From Uloborus plumipes (lineage: Eukaryota; Arthropoda; Arachnida; Araneae; Uloboridae): a stretch of DNA of 64,000 bases. A model generated the notes under the pieces. That model searched no databases, was not told the origin of the DNA, and worked only from the letters and a program-made list of their open reading frames with translations. Each line of letters opens with the position of its first letter. Position 1 is the stretch's first letter. The stretch covers positions 1 to 64,000 of the forward strand of contig JAXGGA010002323.1 in the NCBI GenBank assembly GCA_038373865.1, read 5' to 3'. Shown here piece by piece: positions 33,950-47,249 of the stretch. The position numbers and the translations under genes are program-made.

Positions 33950-34656
33950 CGTATTTTGTGTATAAATCCTGGGATACACCTGAATAAAATTTCATCAAAA
34001 TCAGAAATGGTCAGATGCGGGCTATGTGAGAAATTAAGTTGGTTGATGCGGAATGTCTGATATGTATTTTTTTTCCTAAATGTCTCATTGCATGAATTTT
34101 GCACTATTAGTAGGACCGAATGGTTTGAGTGTTTTTAAGTGTAATTCAAGCCCAGATAATCAACTCATGCATACATGAGATGTTATCTTTTCCTTTTCTT
34201 TTTTTTCTAGAGTCAGTGTTGTATCTTTCATAAAAGTTTTCATTTTGTTACATTGAATGATTTTTATTGCTTTGCATACGCACAAGGAGTAATAGAAAGG
34301 TAAAAAAATTCCCATTTTGTGTATAAATTCTGGGATACACCTGAATAAAATTTCATCAAGATCAGAGATGGTCAGAGGGGGGCTACGTAAGAAATTAAGT
34401 TGGTTGATGTGGAATGTCTGATGTGTATTTATTTTCTAAATGTCTCATTGCATGAATTTTGCACTATTAGTAGGGTAATGGTTTGAGTGTTTTTAAGTGT
34501 AATTCAAGCCCAGATAATCAACTCATACATACATAAGAGGTTATCTTTTTCTTTCTTTTTTTCTTCAGTCAGTGTTGTATCTTTCATAAAAGTTTTCATT
34601 TTGTTTCATTGAATGATTTTTATTGCTTTGCATACACACAAGGAGTAATAGAAAGG
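33950..34656 (+). repeat. Tandem duplication, two copies of about 355 bp
   Basis: Two adjacent copies (about 33950-34302 and 34311-34656) share nearly every feature in order: ATTTTGTGTATAAATCCTGG, CATTGCATGAATTTTGCACT, AGCCCAGATAATCAACTCAT and ACAAGGAGTAATAGAAAGG. They differ by scattered substitutions and a few small indels. The start resembles the end of the palindromic repeat at 28560-28640 (TACACCTGAATAAAATTTCA here). Confidence 0.85.
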
Positions 34657-35459
34657 TATATTAATTACAAATTGTAGTCCTATCATACATTTCTGAACTT
34701 CACAACTCTTATTATATCGTGAAAGTCTGCAGCAAGAAGGGAGTCTCTACTGTCTTTGTATGAACAAATGTCTCTTGTTTCAATTTCGATGCTGTCTTGT
34801 TGATTGTGTTGATACTATATTTTTGTAGCAACTTTCTAATGCAATCTCTAACTCTCTTGATGTAGGGTAAAATATTTTGCTTAAGTTTAATGTTACTTGA
34901 ACTCTTATGATATTGAACATAAGGCAAAGCAACTCGTCTAAATCCAGCTGAGTTGTAACTGTTGGTTTGGAGTGCGATTATGACATGCTTAGTTTCTAGT
35001 TTTTTTTACCTAGTTAATCAAATTCTTGATAATTCCTTTTTTGGTTTGGGTGATGGTTTGAACATTTGTTCAAATAGCGATCAGTGTGAATAGACTTCCT
35101 ATAAACTGGATCTCATAAATTCGGATCCTTTTTTTGCAAACAATAGCATCTCAGGAAATAACCTGAGTGCCCCTCTTAAACATTTATTTCCTCAACCAAA
35201 ATGGTTTCAAACACTACGTCTTTATTTTAATTCATACTTTTTGAAAGAATTCTGTTTGTGAAAATAACTTCCAACTTTATAATTTTGCATCAAAACTAAA
35301 TTTATTACAGCGTTGGTCCAATCCTTATTTTACAGTATAATCAACATTTAAAAAAAAAAAAAAAAAAAACTAATAATTTTAATATATATTTGCTGAATAA
35401 AAGGTAATGAATTGAAAGAACACTATTTTACAACAGTAAAATATCCAATGTGGTCTAAC

Positions 35460-35503
<44 letters not shown>

Positions 35504-35508
35504 ACTAG
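34657..35508. other. Maf-gene intron end with very long A and T tracts
   Basis: Non-coding. An A tract lies at about 35349-35369 and a T run of about 39 bases at 35461-35499, immediately before the acceptor of the last exon. Such a long T run may be unstable but provides the polypyrimidine tract. Confidence 0.6.
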
Positions 35509-35668
35509 GGGCAAAGCAGGTGCTTACGCTATTCAAGGAAAAGGTTGCAGTTTGATTGAAAGCATCAAAGGGGACTATTCAAATGTAGTTGGATTTCCAG
35601 TTTTTAAATTCTGTTCTGTGATGAATGATCTGATCAAAGATACATTTTGTCAAAAACCAATAAAATAA
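35509..35668 (+). CDS. Maf/ASMTL-like pyrophosphatase, last exon
   Basis: The exon starts after AAACTAG, completes the split Met codon, and reads [12 protein letters not shown] followed by [16 protein letters not shown] before ending with TAA at 35666-35668. G-K-A-G-x-Y-x-I-Q-G-x-G and the G-(D/C)-(Y/F)-x-N-V-V-G-(F/L)-P block are the strongest Maf signatures, including residues that position the metal and triphosphate. The gene stops soon after this domain, so it is a stand-alone Maf enzyme and lacks the methyltransferase-like half of vertebrate ASMTL. Summed exons give about 196 residues plus the missing N-terminal exon, consistent with the usual 200-220. Confidence 0.95.
35659..35664 (+). 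terminator. Poly(A) signal overlapping the Maf stop region
   Basis: AATAAA lies in the last codons of the reading frame, and a second overlapping AATAAA runs across the stop codon (35664-35669). If used, the 3' UTR would be only some 15-30 bases. More distal A-rich sites exist within 350 bases, so the real site is unsure. Confidence 0.4.
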
Positions 35669-38343
35669 ATTATTTTGTATAATTTTGCACTAGTGTTTTG
35701 TTTTGTTTAAGTTAGTTTTGATATGTTCATCTGAAAAGAAAAATACTAAGGTGTGATTTGCAAAATTATTCAATTATTACCTTATATTTTACAAAATTCA
35801 TGCAAAAACCTGTTTTTTAATCTTCAGAAAACATTTAGTTGAATCTTTTACTGTACTTTTGGTTGTAGAACAAATTGTGACAAATATGTGAAAAGTTGTA
35901 TCTTCTTTGCATTGAAAAAATGGGTTTGCCTGAAATTTGAATTTTCAATTTTAAATTCAATGTTAAAAGTTCATCACCAGTATTGATGACAAAAATAAAT
36001 ATGCAATAGCGAACATAATTGTAGTTGGAATTATAAACAATTCCATATTACACAAACATGCTATTAAATTCATAGTTCTATAAGGGTAATTCAAAATTAG
36101 GACTTTATCTATGTACACATAATTGTACAGCTATCCTAGTTTTTAGTTTTTTACCTTTTAAAATAGTTGAAATACGACAAAAATACATTCATAATTGATA
36201 AAAAAGTGCAAATAAGTTATTTTAGAAAAAACAATATGCTGTTGACAATAAAAATGCAAATTGCAAATCAAATACACTAATTGTATGCCACAGAGTAGTT
36301 CATAAATATACATGTACTTAAATAAAAACGGGCTGTTACTTCTTTTACATTTATAGTATATTTCTCTAATATATGACGTGGTTTGCCATTGTAATGCATC
36401 AAAACTAACATTCATAAAAAAGGAGAGAAAGTACAAATAGAAAGGGTACAAATTACATGTCAAAGCATCTGAACTGATTGAGAGAATTACATTGCTGTTT
36501 TAGGTTAAAATCCTACTAATTAGGGACAGAAAATGAAACAATAGGTAGGTCTCTGAGGTTATCGACTAAAAAAGTGATACTTGTCGAAAAATGAAAGCTG
36601 CTTAAAATAGAATAAAAAGTAACATGCAGATTAAACAGCAGTGCAAAGTTAATGTTTCTAAATAAACACTTCTACCGACTTTAAAAAAAAAGAAATCACA
36701 TTGTTACAAAGATGATCAATTAAGTTTATTGGATCAATATAAAAGGATTTGATTAGAGTAGGCTCTCAGTAATATGAGTGCACACTGGAAAAAGGAGAGT
36801 GCAAATGAAACATTTTGATCTGAAACATTAGTGAAATCCTGAGTATATTTTATTTACAGGTCATCTGTTGTGACCAGAAGAGGTTTTGCTCAATTGGGTT
36901 GCAGTGTTTGGTATGGCTTTTGAAAATGAAAGTTGAATTTCTCTCAACTCAGTTGGAGGGGGGGGGGTATAGTTTGGATAGCGTTTGATTCTGAGAGAAC
37001 ACTAGATTCGGCTTTTGTTTCACCAGAAGTGAAAAGCAGTGTATCAGCAAGTGTTTGAAAGTAATTTTTTATTGTACTGTATTACTCCGCTTTAGCCGAC
37101 ATGCTGCAAAATTCGAGGGTTACCAGATTTTCAGTAATCCTTGCCTGGTCTTTCTGTTATACTGGAAAAACCGAGGTGGGAAAGAAAAATAATTTTTACC
37201 CAATAACAAATACATATTCAACTTAAAAAGGAGTGCTAAGCACAGAAGTCTAATCTGAACTTTTTGTCAAAATTGAATTGTTATCATCAGGTTATTCTTT
37301 TGTAACATATATTACCTACATATATTGTTTTATGGTCATTTGTAAACAGAAATATTGAAGTAAAATTTCTGAAAAAGTGGGATCTAAATGAAATATATGG
37401 AGGCATAAGACTTTTAAAAGTTTTTTCATTTTGAGCTCATCTACAGATGCCACTTTTGTGCTTTGCACAGCAGTATAGATCATTTTATTAGTTTTAACGA
37501 ATGGTTTAATTATGTTAAATTATTAATAAACTATAGCAAGATCAAACCACCACACTTTTTTTTCACTTCAGAGACCTGAAATTTATTGGTTTGTTTTTTA
37601 AAAAGAGGTTTTTTTGAGAATTTCTCATACTTTTTCCTTGGAATGGTTTGCTTTGGGTTTGAAACTGAGGAAAAATTTGCCTTTTTTTTTTTTTTGTTAA
37701 AAAATGAACCTTGAATAATCCAGCATGCTTAAAAATTCGAATTTACCGTAACATTGGTCAACCTAATTTTTTTGAGCATGCCAGCTAATGCTGGATAATA
37801 CAGTACTTTCAAGAGTTCAAACTTTGTAATATTCCTGATTTCTCTGATGGAAAATGTTTTGTCCTGATTTTTAGCTTTTTGTCCTGCTGGTTCTGATTTT
37901 ATTTTAAAATCAATCTCAAGGCTCCGAACGGGTTTTTATTTCATCCCTAGGGAAAAGGGATCTAAATTCTTGAAGAAAAAAGGACCTTAATCTTTACATT
38001 TAAAATTAGTGATGCACTGATTAATTGGCACTCAGTCAATTTTAGCCGATTAATCGCATAATAATAATTTTCATATTAAAATTACTTTTGCTTAGAACAA
38101 GTAACTAGGCCGAATGAATTTTAGATAATTAATAGGCTGATTCTTCCCGATTGGCGTGGGGAAGGGGGGGGAGCAATTATGATTGCTTATTATTTCCTCT
38201 CGACTGTGTTTTTGTATGCTTATAATGCTAAATCTTCTGGTTCATGGGCAATGGCGTCCCTATCCCCCGGAATCAACTTTAATTTTAGCCAATAACTCTC
38301 TCGACTTTATAATCTTCTAGACGTGTAGCATACATACTACATG
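35669..38343. other. Intergenic spacer downstream of the Maf-like gene
   Basis: AT-rich, with no gene recognised. A G run occurs at about 36958-36967, and AGCATGCTTAAAAATTCG and AATCCAGC words near 37720-37800 resemble short MITE ends. The frame at 36158-36463 (minus) has no known domain. Confidence 0.4.
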
Positions 38344-38351
38344 CTGCATCC

Positions 38352-40878
<2,527 letters not shown>

Positions 40879-41175
40879 CTGCATCCCCTGCCATTTATTT
40901 GAATTTTGACGCGTTGAATTCAAATTGCTTTTTGCAATTATGATTGCAACAGGAGCCATTTGTAGAAACAAGAAATGCAACAATTAGTATCCTATTGTAA
41001 TTGGTGATTACGAAAAACGATACAAATTCAATTCATCAAAATTTAAATGAATGCCAGTGCCTGGATGCTGTGTGCTAAATGCTTTACTTTCTTTTTTTTT
41101 AAATTGAAAGCAACATTTCCAAAGAGTGGAAAGTAATGAGGGAAAACTCTGGTTATATTTGTATTCAGGGAGTCA

Positions 41176-42324
41176 TCTTAATATATAAAAATTACGTGTC
41201 CCTGTGTTTGTGGCCAATGAACTCCTTAGCTACTGAACCGATTTCAACCAAATTTTGCACGCAGTTTCAGTTTGGTCCAACTTAAATGATAGGATAGTTT
41301 TAATCTCAATTTAGGACCGCAATATATTTTTATTGCAAATTATCTATTTAGCTACCAGCTTTTCTGTATTCGTGGCTAAGCCTTTTTACTAAGCCTTTTT
41401 TGACACCTCCATGGCTGAGCGACATAAAGCACACGTTCTGGCAGCTTAAACAGCGCAGTAAACAGGTTGTAAGTTAGCGGTGCGTTGAGTGTTATTTGAC
41501 TTTTTTTTTTTTTTTGAAGTAAATTATAAACAAACGCGTTACTTTCCCTTGAAATTTATATGTGATAAGCTGTCAGAAACGATTGTCACTGAAGAGTTTT
41601 TATGCCTCTGAGGCTGAGAGCTGGAAAGCGCTTGGTGGTATAGCTCTGGACTGCATTTAAGTGGCTGTTCTTACTACTATTATATGTACAAAAGTTTGTT
41701 TGGGGCCTCAACGGCGCAATGGGTCTGCCCGTCAGTTTGTAAGCTCAAGAGGCGCGGGTTCGATTCCCGCCTTGCCCTGGGTGCAATTTCCTTCTCTGTG
41801 CTGTAAATTCTTTCCTTCAATAAAATCTGTATTGTACTATCTGTGGAGGCAAGGCGCATAGTACGCAGTCCTCATGTGTGTCGAAGTTTATTGAGTTCTA
41901 GAATAGAAATAGAAATAGAATAGAAAGTTTGTTTGGATGGATTTATGGATGAAGCAGTCAGTTGATAAGCAGTCCGAAAAAATTATCTTTGTAACTAAGC
42001 CTTTTTTGAGCCTCTGTCGCTGGGCGACTTAAAGCACATGTTCTGACAGCTTCTGGAGCGCAGTAAAATAGGTTCTAAATACAGAAACAATGATGGATGA
42101 TTAATGTAGGTACTTATTATTTTTTTTGTATTTTCTGATAAAAAAAACTTAATAAACTCAAAAATTTGCTTATTTATTGCCTTTGAGGCGGAACAGAGCT
42201 CACCGGGTCAGCTATATTTATATAAAGTTGATCTCTATAATGGTAATAAAGTTTTTCGTTTCTATTAAAACTTTATAATTTAACCCATACCTTAGCCATA
42301 GCAACGCGTGGCCGGGTCAGCTAG
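41176..42324 (+). mobile_element. Non-autonomous Helitron, 1.15 kb
   Basis: The element starts TCTTAATATATAAAAATTAC directly after an A and ends GGCCGGGTCAGCTAG directly before a T, fitting rolling-circle insertion between A and T with 5'-TC and CTRR-3' ends and no target duplication. A short GCCA/TGGC stem lies about 10 bases before the CTAG. The text after the start (ACTGAACCGATTTCAACCAAA) is typical of arthropod Helitron-type repeats. An internal segment is duplicated (about 41390-41460 and 41996-42075). It encodes no Rep/helicase, and a SINE has inserted into it. Confidence 0.75.
41704..41923 (+). mobile_element. tRNA-derived SINE with 13-bp perfect target duplications
   Basis: AAAGTTTGTTTGG is present on both sides (41691-41703 and 41924-41936), so the 220-bp insert is exactly delimited. 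Its head is tRNA-like, with an A-box-like region near 41713 and a perfect B box GGTTCGATTCC within the G-C-clamped CGGGTTCGATTCCCG (about 41757-41771), as needed for RNA polymerase III. The tail is a simple repeat of (AATAGA). The long duplication indicates LINE-type endonuclease priming. Not a functional tRNA gene: no complete cloverleaf is evident and the unit continues past the tRNA part. Confidence 0.88.
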
Positions 42325-43127
42325 TTTTATGTAAGAATCATCAAGACTGGTATCAGAAGCTATTCTTCTTTACTCTTTTCCTTTTTTGAACAACAACAAA
42401 TTGTTGTATATTTTCTTTTTGGATCCGAAATGTCGTGTAGCCCCTCTTTCAGACTGGCAGTCTGTCAACGTCTTGCACCGTGTCGCTCCACCAAGCTAGA
42501 CCTGCTTACCATCCAGTGCAGGGAGCCATGGTGCAGTCTGAAACAGACCCGATACACCAACATTTAGGACATGAGGTGACGGGTTGCAAAAACAAATATT
42601 CAGCTTGCTTGATGACAGAGGAAAAATCACTAGTTTCTGTATTAAAAGACTTTGCGGTGCTCTATGGGAAGCACTATTTCTTGCGTCAGCTGAAGGTCTT
42701 TCCACCATATATAGCAGGCTGAATATTTTTTGTGTTTCTAGTATTATACTATTATTCAAGTTATAACATACTAAATTTTCAATCGAATTTGAATTACTTA
42801 AAAAAAAAAAAAAAAAGAAAAATCCGACATTTTTATGCAGTCAACTGACGTATAATCCACCACTTTCGAGCCAGCTGAATATTTTTTTCTTTTCTACAGG
42901 ATAAAATTTAAATAATAAACGAAGTTTCAGCCGGGTTCACTTATTTTTTAATTTTTTTAACACACTTGAGAGGCTGCCGTTGCCTAACCCACCCACAGTC
43001 GCAAAGCTGAAGTCCACTAGGCTTCAAACATCATATCTATTACAGAAATGAAAACTAGCTGGGATGAAATGACCGACGAAAATGTGTCGTTATCTCCCGG
43101 ACTATATGGCTTAAGGCATTCAGACTA
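42325..43127. other. Spacer with an unidentified denser patch at 42420-42770
   Basis: 42420-42770 has less AT bias and open frames on both strands (80 codons +, 87 codons -) but no family I recognise. It could be a decayed transposon segment. The rest is AT-rich, with an A tract near 42800-42815. Confidence 0.35.
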
Positions 43128-44604
43128 GGAGGCTACATAAAGAATGCGATCATAAGGTACATCAAAATTTTTAGTATGAATAGAAAGTACATATATAGGC
43201 AGACATGTATCGCCCAGTGTAGTTTGTGGTTTTTCTTAAGATATTCTTCAGATTTTTACAGTTATTTGAGAAATAAGCCTAAAATCTTAGATTCTGCAGG
43301 TAAAAATTGTAAGATATTTCTCAGGTATATTGAAGCACGCGGAGCTTATTCTGCTCGGAATTACACATTTTCTCACAGGAAGGCGTTAAACGTGTAATAT
43401 ATCCCCTTCCGCTATTTTGGGACACTAACATTTAAACTTTTATTATTAAGAAAAAAATGCTAGAATGATTTTCGGAATATTCAATGTCTGATCTCTATTG
43501 TATGTCTTAGTATTCAGAGTTTAGCCAGGTGTAGTCCCCCCCAAAAAATGTTTTCCCCAATTTTACAGAGCATTCTCGCCGGCCGAAAAGTAGAATAAAC
43601 TGTCCCAACTATGAGATTAAAAACCCTATCATATATCGCCTTAAAAAAATGCACTTAAAGTGTGCACTTTGTATCATGACCCCCCCCCCCCCCAACCGCC
43701 ATTTTGGAGCACTACTGCTTAAACCACTATAATTGGAATAAATTCCTGGAGCGATTTTCAGCGAAGTTTTTAAGGCGATATGTGATAGGGTTTTTAAATC
43801 TCATAAATGGGGCGGTTCATTCTGTTTTTCGGCCCCGGGGGATTTTGCTGTAAAATGGGAAGGGAGGGGGGGTATTCTTTTGGAGGGATGATTGTCCTTG
43901 GGAAAACTCTGAATACTAAGACATGCAATAGAGATCAGTCATCGAATCTTTCGAAAATCATTCTAGAATTTTTTTCTTAATAATAAAAGCTGTAGTGTTG
44001 GTGTCCCAAAATGGCGGAAGGGGATATGGTGCTCTTTTTAACACGCACCTGTAAGAAAATGTGTAATTCCGAGTAGAATTAGCTCCGCGTGCTTTAATAT
44101 ACCTAAGAAAAATCTTAAAAAACTTTTACCAGCAGAATTTTGAAGAAATTCTTACGATATTTATAAGACCATGCTTACTTCCCAAATATAACCGCAAAAT
44201 ATCTGAAGAAATCTTAAGAAAACCCGCGAAATTTGACCGCCTGCCACCACATCTGCACCCTTAACCCTTTGGATCCGGGCTGTTCATATAGAAATTTTTC
44301 TTTCGACCCAGGTAGTATGACAGTTGAACCATAGATTTCTTTTCCAATGAAAAGAGAAGGTATAAACTGTCGTACCAGACGTACGAAACCTCGACAAAAC
44401 CCCCAGCTCCAAAGGGTTCGAGGGAAAATTTCAACCCCGTCCTCTAAAAAAAAAAAAAGACTTACGGTACAACGTGTGTACCGCCCGGTTCCTAAAGGTT
44501 AACTGCCTGGTAGACCAGATGATAAATGTTCGTCTATATATGTACTTCCTTTTTATACAAAAAATTTTAATGTATCTTACGATCGCATTTTTTTGTAGCC
44601 AGCT
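43128..44604. mobile_element. Large foldback element, interrupted by a MITE
   Basis: Sequence from GGCTACATAAAGAATGCGATC rightwards pairs with the inverted stretch ending GATCGCATTTTTTTGTAGCC near 44600. Matching continues through AAAGTACATATATAG, the AGATATT...CTCAG block, CACGCGGAGCTTATTCTGC, GAAGGGGATAT, and the GAATATTCAATGTCTGATCTC block to a centre near 43700-43720. Arms are about 590 bp once the piggyBac-like MITE at 44265-44498 is removed from the right arm. The centre carries a 13-14-base C run. No protein is encoded. Confidence 0.8.
44265..44498. mobile_element. piggyBac-like MITE, 234 bp, inside the foldback arm
   Basis: TTAA (44261-44264) is followed by CCCTTTGGATCCGGGC, and GCCCGGTTCCTAAAGG is followed by TTAA (44499-44502); the 16-bp ends pair with three mismatches. 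Removing it rejoins the right arm of the surrounding palindrome. Confidence 0.8.
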
Positions 44605-45179
44605 CTTGGTCTAATCGGTACAACCAAGTCTCGAGCTTTGGTTTCTCACATTCAAATTGGAACATCAGAACAACGTCTTACCATAAAGGGCAGATACAGA
44701 AATAGTTTTTGGGAAGGGCCTTGAAAAGTAAAAGAATTACACCCTCCCCCATATATCTTTTTATTAAAAAAAAAAGAAAAAAAGAAAAACTCTTACGAGA
44801 TTCTTTTACATACCAATTTGCTTCAATTGTAGACGTGAAATTACACGTTAGGCAATTAAATAGTAAACCTTACGCAATTTCACCAAAATGATGTGTACTT
44901 AGAAACACAGTCATAATGATCAAAACAAGAGGCTATTAAAGTAGAATAATCTTTTTTTCTCTATCGAAGCAAAATTAATGAACGAGTAATATGTACCTTT
45001 GAATTCAGAACCGTGAGTTTTATGAATTCTTTCGCATTGACCGCAGACTGCAATATTACTCCTTTAGCAAACCAAAGTAATTTTATTCAAATATACTTTG
45101 TAAGTATGTTTCTTTTTTAAGTCAAAATAGTTTTTATCCCTTTTAGGGAGCCAGGGCCCCTGCCCCCTCCCCCTCTTAA
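44605..45179. other. Non-coding spacer
   Basis: AT-rich with A tracts near 44766 and a C-rich patch at 45155-45175; no gene recognised. Confidence 0.45.
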
Positions 45180-45688
45180 CCCATTAATGCCTGACATTTT
45201 TTTTCCCAAAGATATTTTGTATACTGATTACAAACAGTGTTCAATGGACAGGAAAAATAGTAAAAAAAATATTATGTAAAAATATTTTTTTTTATTAAGG
45301 AAAGAAAAATCGTCCCTTAAAATTTACGATAGACCCCAGAGGGTACAAACTTTTTTGTTACTAAAATTTTTTTCTGCCTACGATATAATATTTAAAAAGA
45401 CATTTTATAAGAAAAAATAAAATCAGCAATTAACATAAACTGGGAAGCTGAGAATAACTTTGAAAACTTTTTTTCTTGAGATTGTGAACAATGTAATTTT
45501 TGATAAACATCATATTCAAACTGCTACAGAACACACTTTACAATGGTTATTTGCTGCAATCTGTTAATAACGAATTGAAACAATACAAAGGTACTAATTG
45601 AACACTATTATTTGGTTGAAATGTTCATTTTGGAGAAATTCAGATCCTTTTAAACCGACCCTAAAAAGGGATGCTAGGCATTAATGGG
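45180..45688. mobile_element. piggyBac-like MITE, 509 bp
   Basis: TTAA (45176-45179) then CCCATTAATGCCTGACA at the left; TGCTAGGCATTAATGGG then TTAA (45689-45692) at the right. CCCATTAATGCCT is a perfect 13-bp inverted repeat. The interior is AT-rich and non-coding. Confidence 0.85.
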
Positions 45689-45692
45689 TTAA

Positions 45693-46624
45693 AATCCGCT
45701 ACTGTTACCATACAAATAGTATACGTACTCCTGGGAAACAAGTACTAAGATTAAGGTAAAAATTAAAAATATACCCGACCCTGATTGTCGACTCCATATC
45801 AAAAGGAGCTTCACTGATCAGAAAGCATTTTGAATTTAAATGTATTTAATTGGTTTCGAGAGGACACGGTAAACACGGAAAACGAAAGATTATCCTTACT
45901 AATAAATTTTGACAGTTGCAAAAGCAGAATAAAGAGGGAAAATTGAAAATCCTTATATATAAAATCAATTAAAAATATTTTAATTGTTAACGAATAGAAA
46001 CTGCCAAGAGATAAACATTTTAAATAATTGAGTTTTCTTTCCTCGTCTTCAAACAATGGTATCGGTTTCCAATCTCGTAAATTTTAGGCTTAGCCGCATT
46101 TGCTAAAAAAACGTTATAATTCGAGTTCTCTATAACATGGAAGTTCTAAACACATTCTATTAGACCCCGAAAATGTTTCTCTTTCTTTTGGTACTATTGT
46201 TTTTACTTTTCAAGCATGTTTTTACTTCAAAAATCGCGAAAAGCGTTTGAAAGGTTTTTATTTAATATCTTCGTTAATTAATGTCATCCGAAGACGCGAC
46301 TTAGCTAAGAACACTCTCGATCAACACTCCTTTCAAACAAAACATTTTTTTTCAAAATCGGTCCATCCGTTTCGCCGCTAGAGTGCCACAGGCAGATACA
46401 GATACGTCACACTTATAGCCCCCTCCCTTATTGCGTCGTAGGTTAAAAAGGTAAAAGGCACGAACAAATACAACTATGATGATTGTTGAAGTTAAATACA
46501 CGGAAAGGGGGGGGGGGCTTGGGTTTTAGCTTAAATAGTGGAAAATGTTGTCTTCCTTCGAATACACTATTGTCTAAAACAATTCAACGCGAATGCATGG
46601 AATTTATACTTGATTAAAAAAGTA
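45693..46624. other. Non-coding spacer
   Basis: No gene recognised. A G run lies at 46507-46517. Confidence 0.45.
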
Positions 46625-46936
46625 ATTACTGTACACTTTCGAAGTTTGCGAAAACCGCGGATAATCCGAAAAATAGGTAAAAACGATACTAGTATATGCA
46701 ATAGTTAAAAATAGTCAATTACACTACACATCATTTATATAAGAGCTAAAAATGGCATGGAATGCAAAAAATATATCTTTAAAAGCTAAGAACAATCAAC
46801 AATGCACTCAGATTTTTTTTACATTCAGTAAATCATTACAAAAAAAAAAAGAAAAGAAAAGAAAACCGGAGAGTGAAAGACCCGCGAATAATCTAAACCA
46901 CGGACTATCCAAGCGCGGATAATCGAGAGTTTACTG
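46625..46936. mobile_element. Probable Tigger/pogo-type MITE
   Basis: The right end, read on the minus strand, begins GCAGTAAACTCTCGATTATCC, the classic form of pogo/Tigger terminal repeats. The left end (about 46627-46670) carries related words with GCGGATAATCC inside. The ends are diverged and the exact TA duplication was not resolved. Confidence 0.5.
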
Positions 46937-46959
46937 CATTGCCAATAATTTTAACGCGC

Positions 46960-47234
46960 CATCCCACACCCCCATGTCTACGCGCACTTCTTGTTTCTCG
47001 CACTGGAAAGAAAAACTACGCTAAGTCTTTTTTTAAAAATCATCTTACCTCAAGCGGTCAAATTTTGTTTTCTACCCGAATCGCTTTTCATCTCGGACGG
47101 TGAAAGGGTACCGCGCATGCGCCACACTTACCGAACTTCAACGGGACGATCGCACTTCAGAAAGGCTCGAAACCTGCACGCACTGGCTGGGAAACGACGG
47201 CCATTTCCTCCAAGAGAAACCGGTTCAATTTAAT
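46960..47234 (+). promoter_or_regulatory. CpG-rich promoter / 5' UTR of the ninjurin gene
   Basis: A sharp local rise in GC and CpG in otherwise AT-rich DNA. GCGCATGCGC at 47113-47122 is a perfect core of the NRF-1 type palindrome commonly found in animal housekeeping promoters. It lies about 110 bases before the proposed start codon. The open frame through this stretch begins with GTG rather than ATG and is regarded as untranslated leader. Confidence 0.5.
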
Positions 47235-47249
47235 ATGACAAGGCGCGAG
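47235..47249 (+). CDS. Candidate first coding exon of ninjurin (5 codons)
   Basis: ATG ACA AGG CGC GAG is followed directly by the strong donor GTAAGAG. It ends in phase 0, and the next supported ninjurin exon at 53982 starts in phase 0, so the two can be joined. Position downstream of the CpG/NRF1-like region supports it. An exon of five residues cannot be verified by similarity, and another N-terminal exon may exist in the 6.7-kb gap. Confidence 0.4.

Noticed and set aside
36158..36463. A 101-codon membrane-protein-like frame on the minus strand
   Set aside because: Hydrophobic composition arises from AT-rich DNA (Phe, Tyr, Leu, Ile); no motif, no splice context, no similarity recognised.
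41704..41790. A tRNA gene
   Set aside because: The B box is perfect, but the unit continues into a SINE body and AATAGA tail and is bounded by 13-bp target duplications; no complete cloverleaf is evident.
47100..47234. N-terminal extension of ninjurin starting at 47100
   Set aside because: The frame begins with GTG, its composition is that of a GC-rich leader, and no ninjurin similarity is seen before the ATG at 47235.
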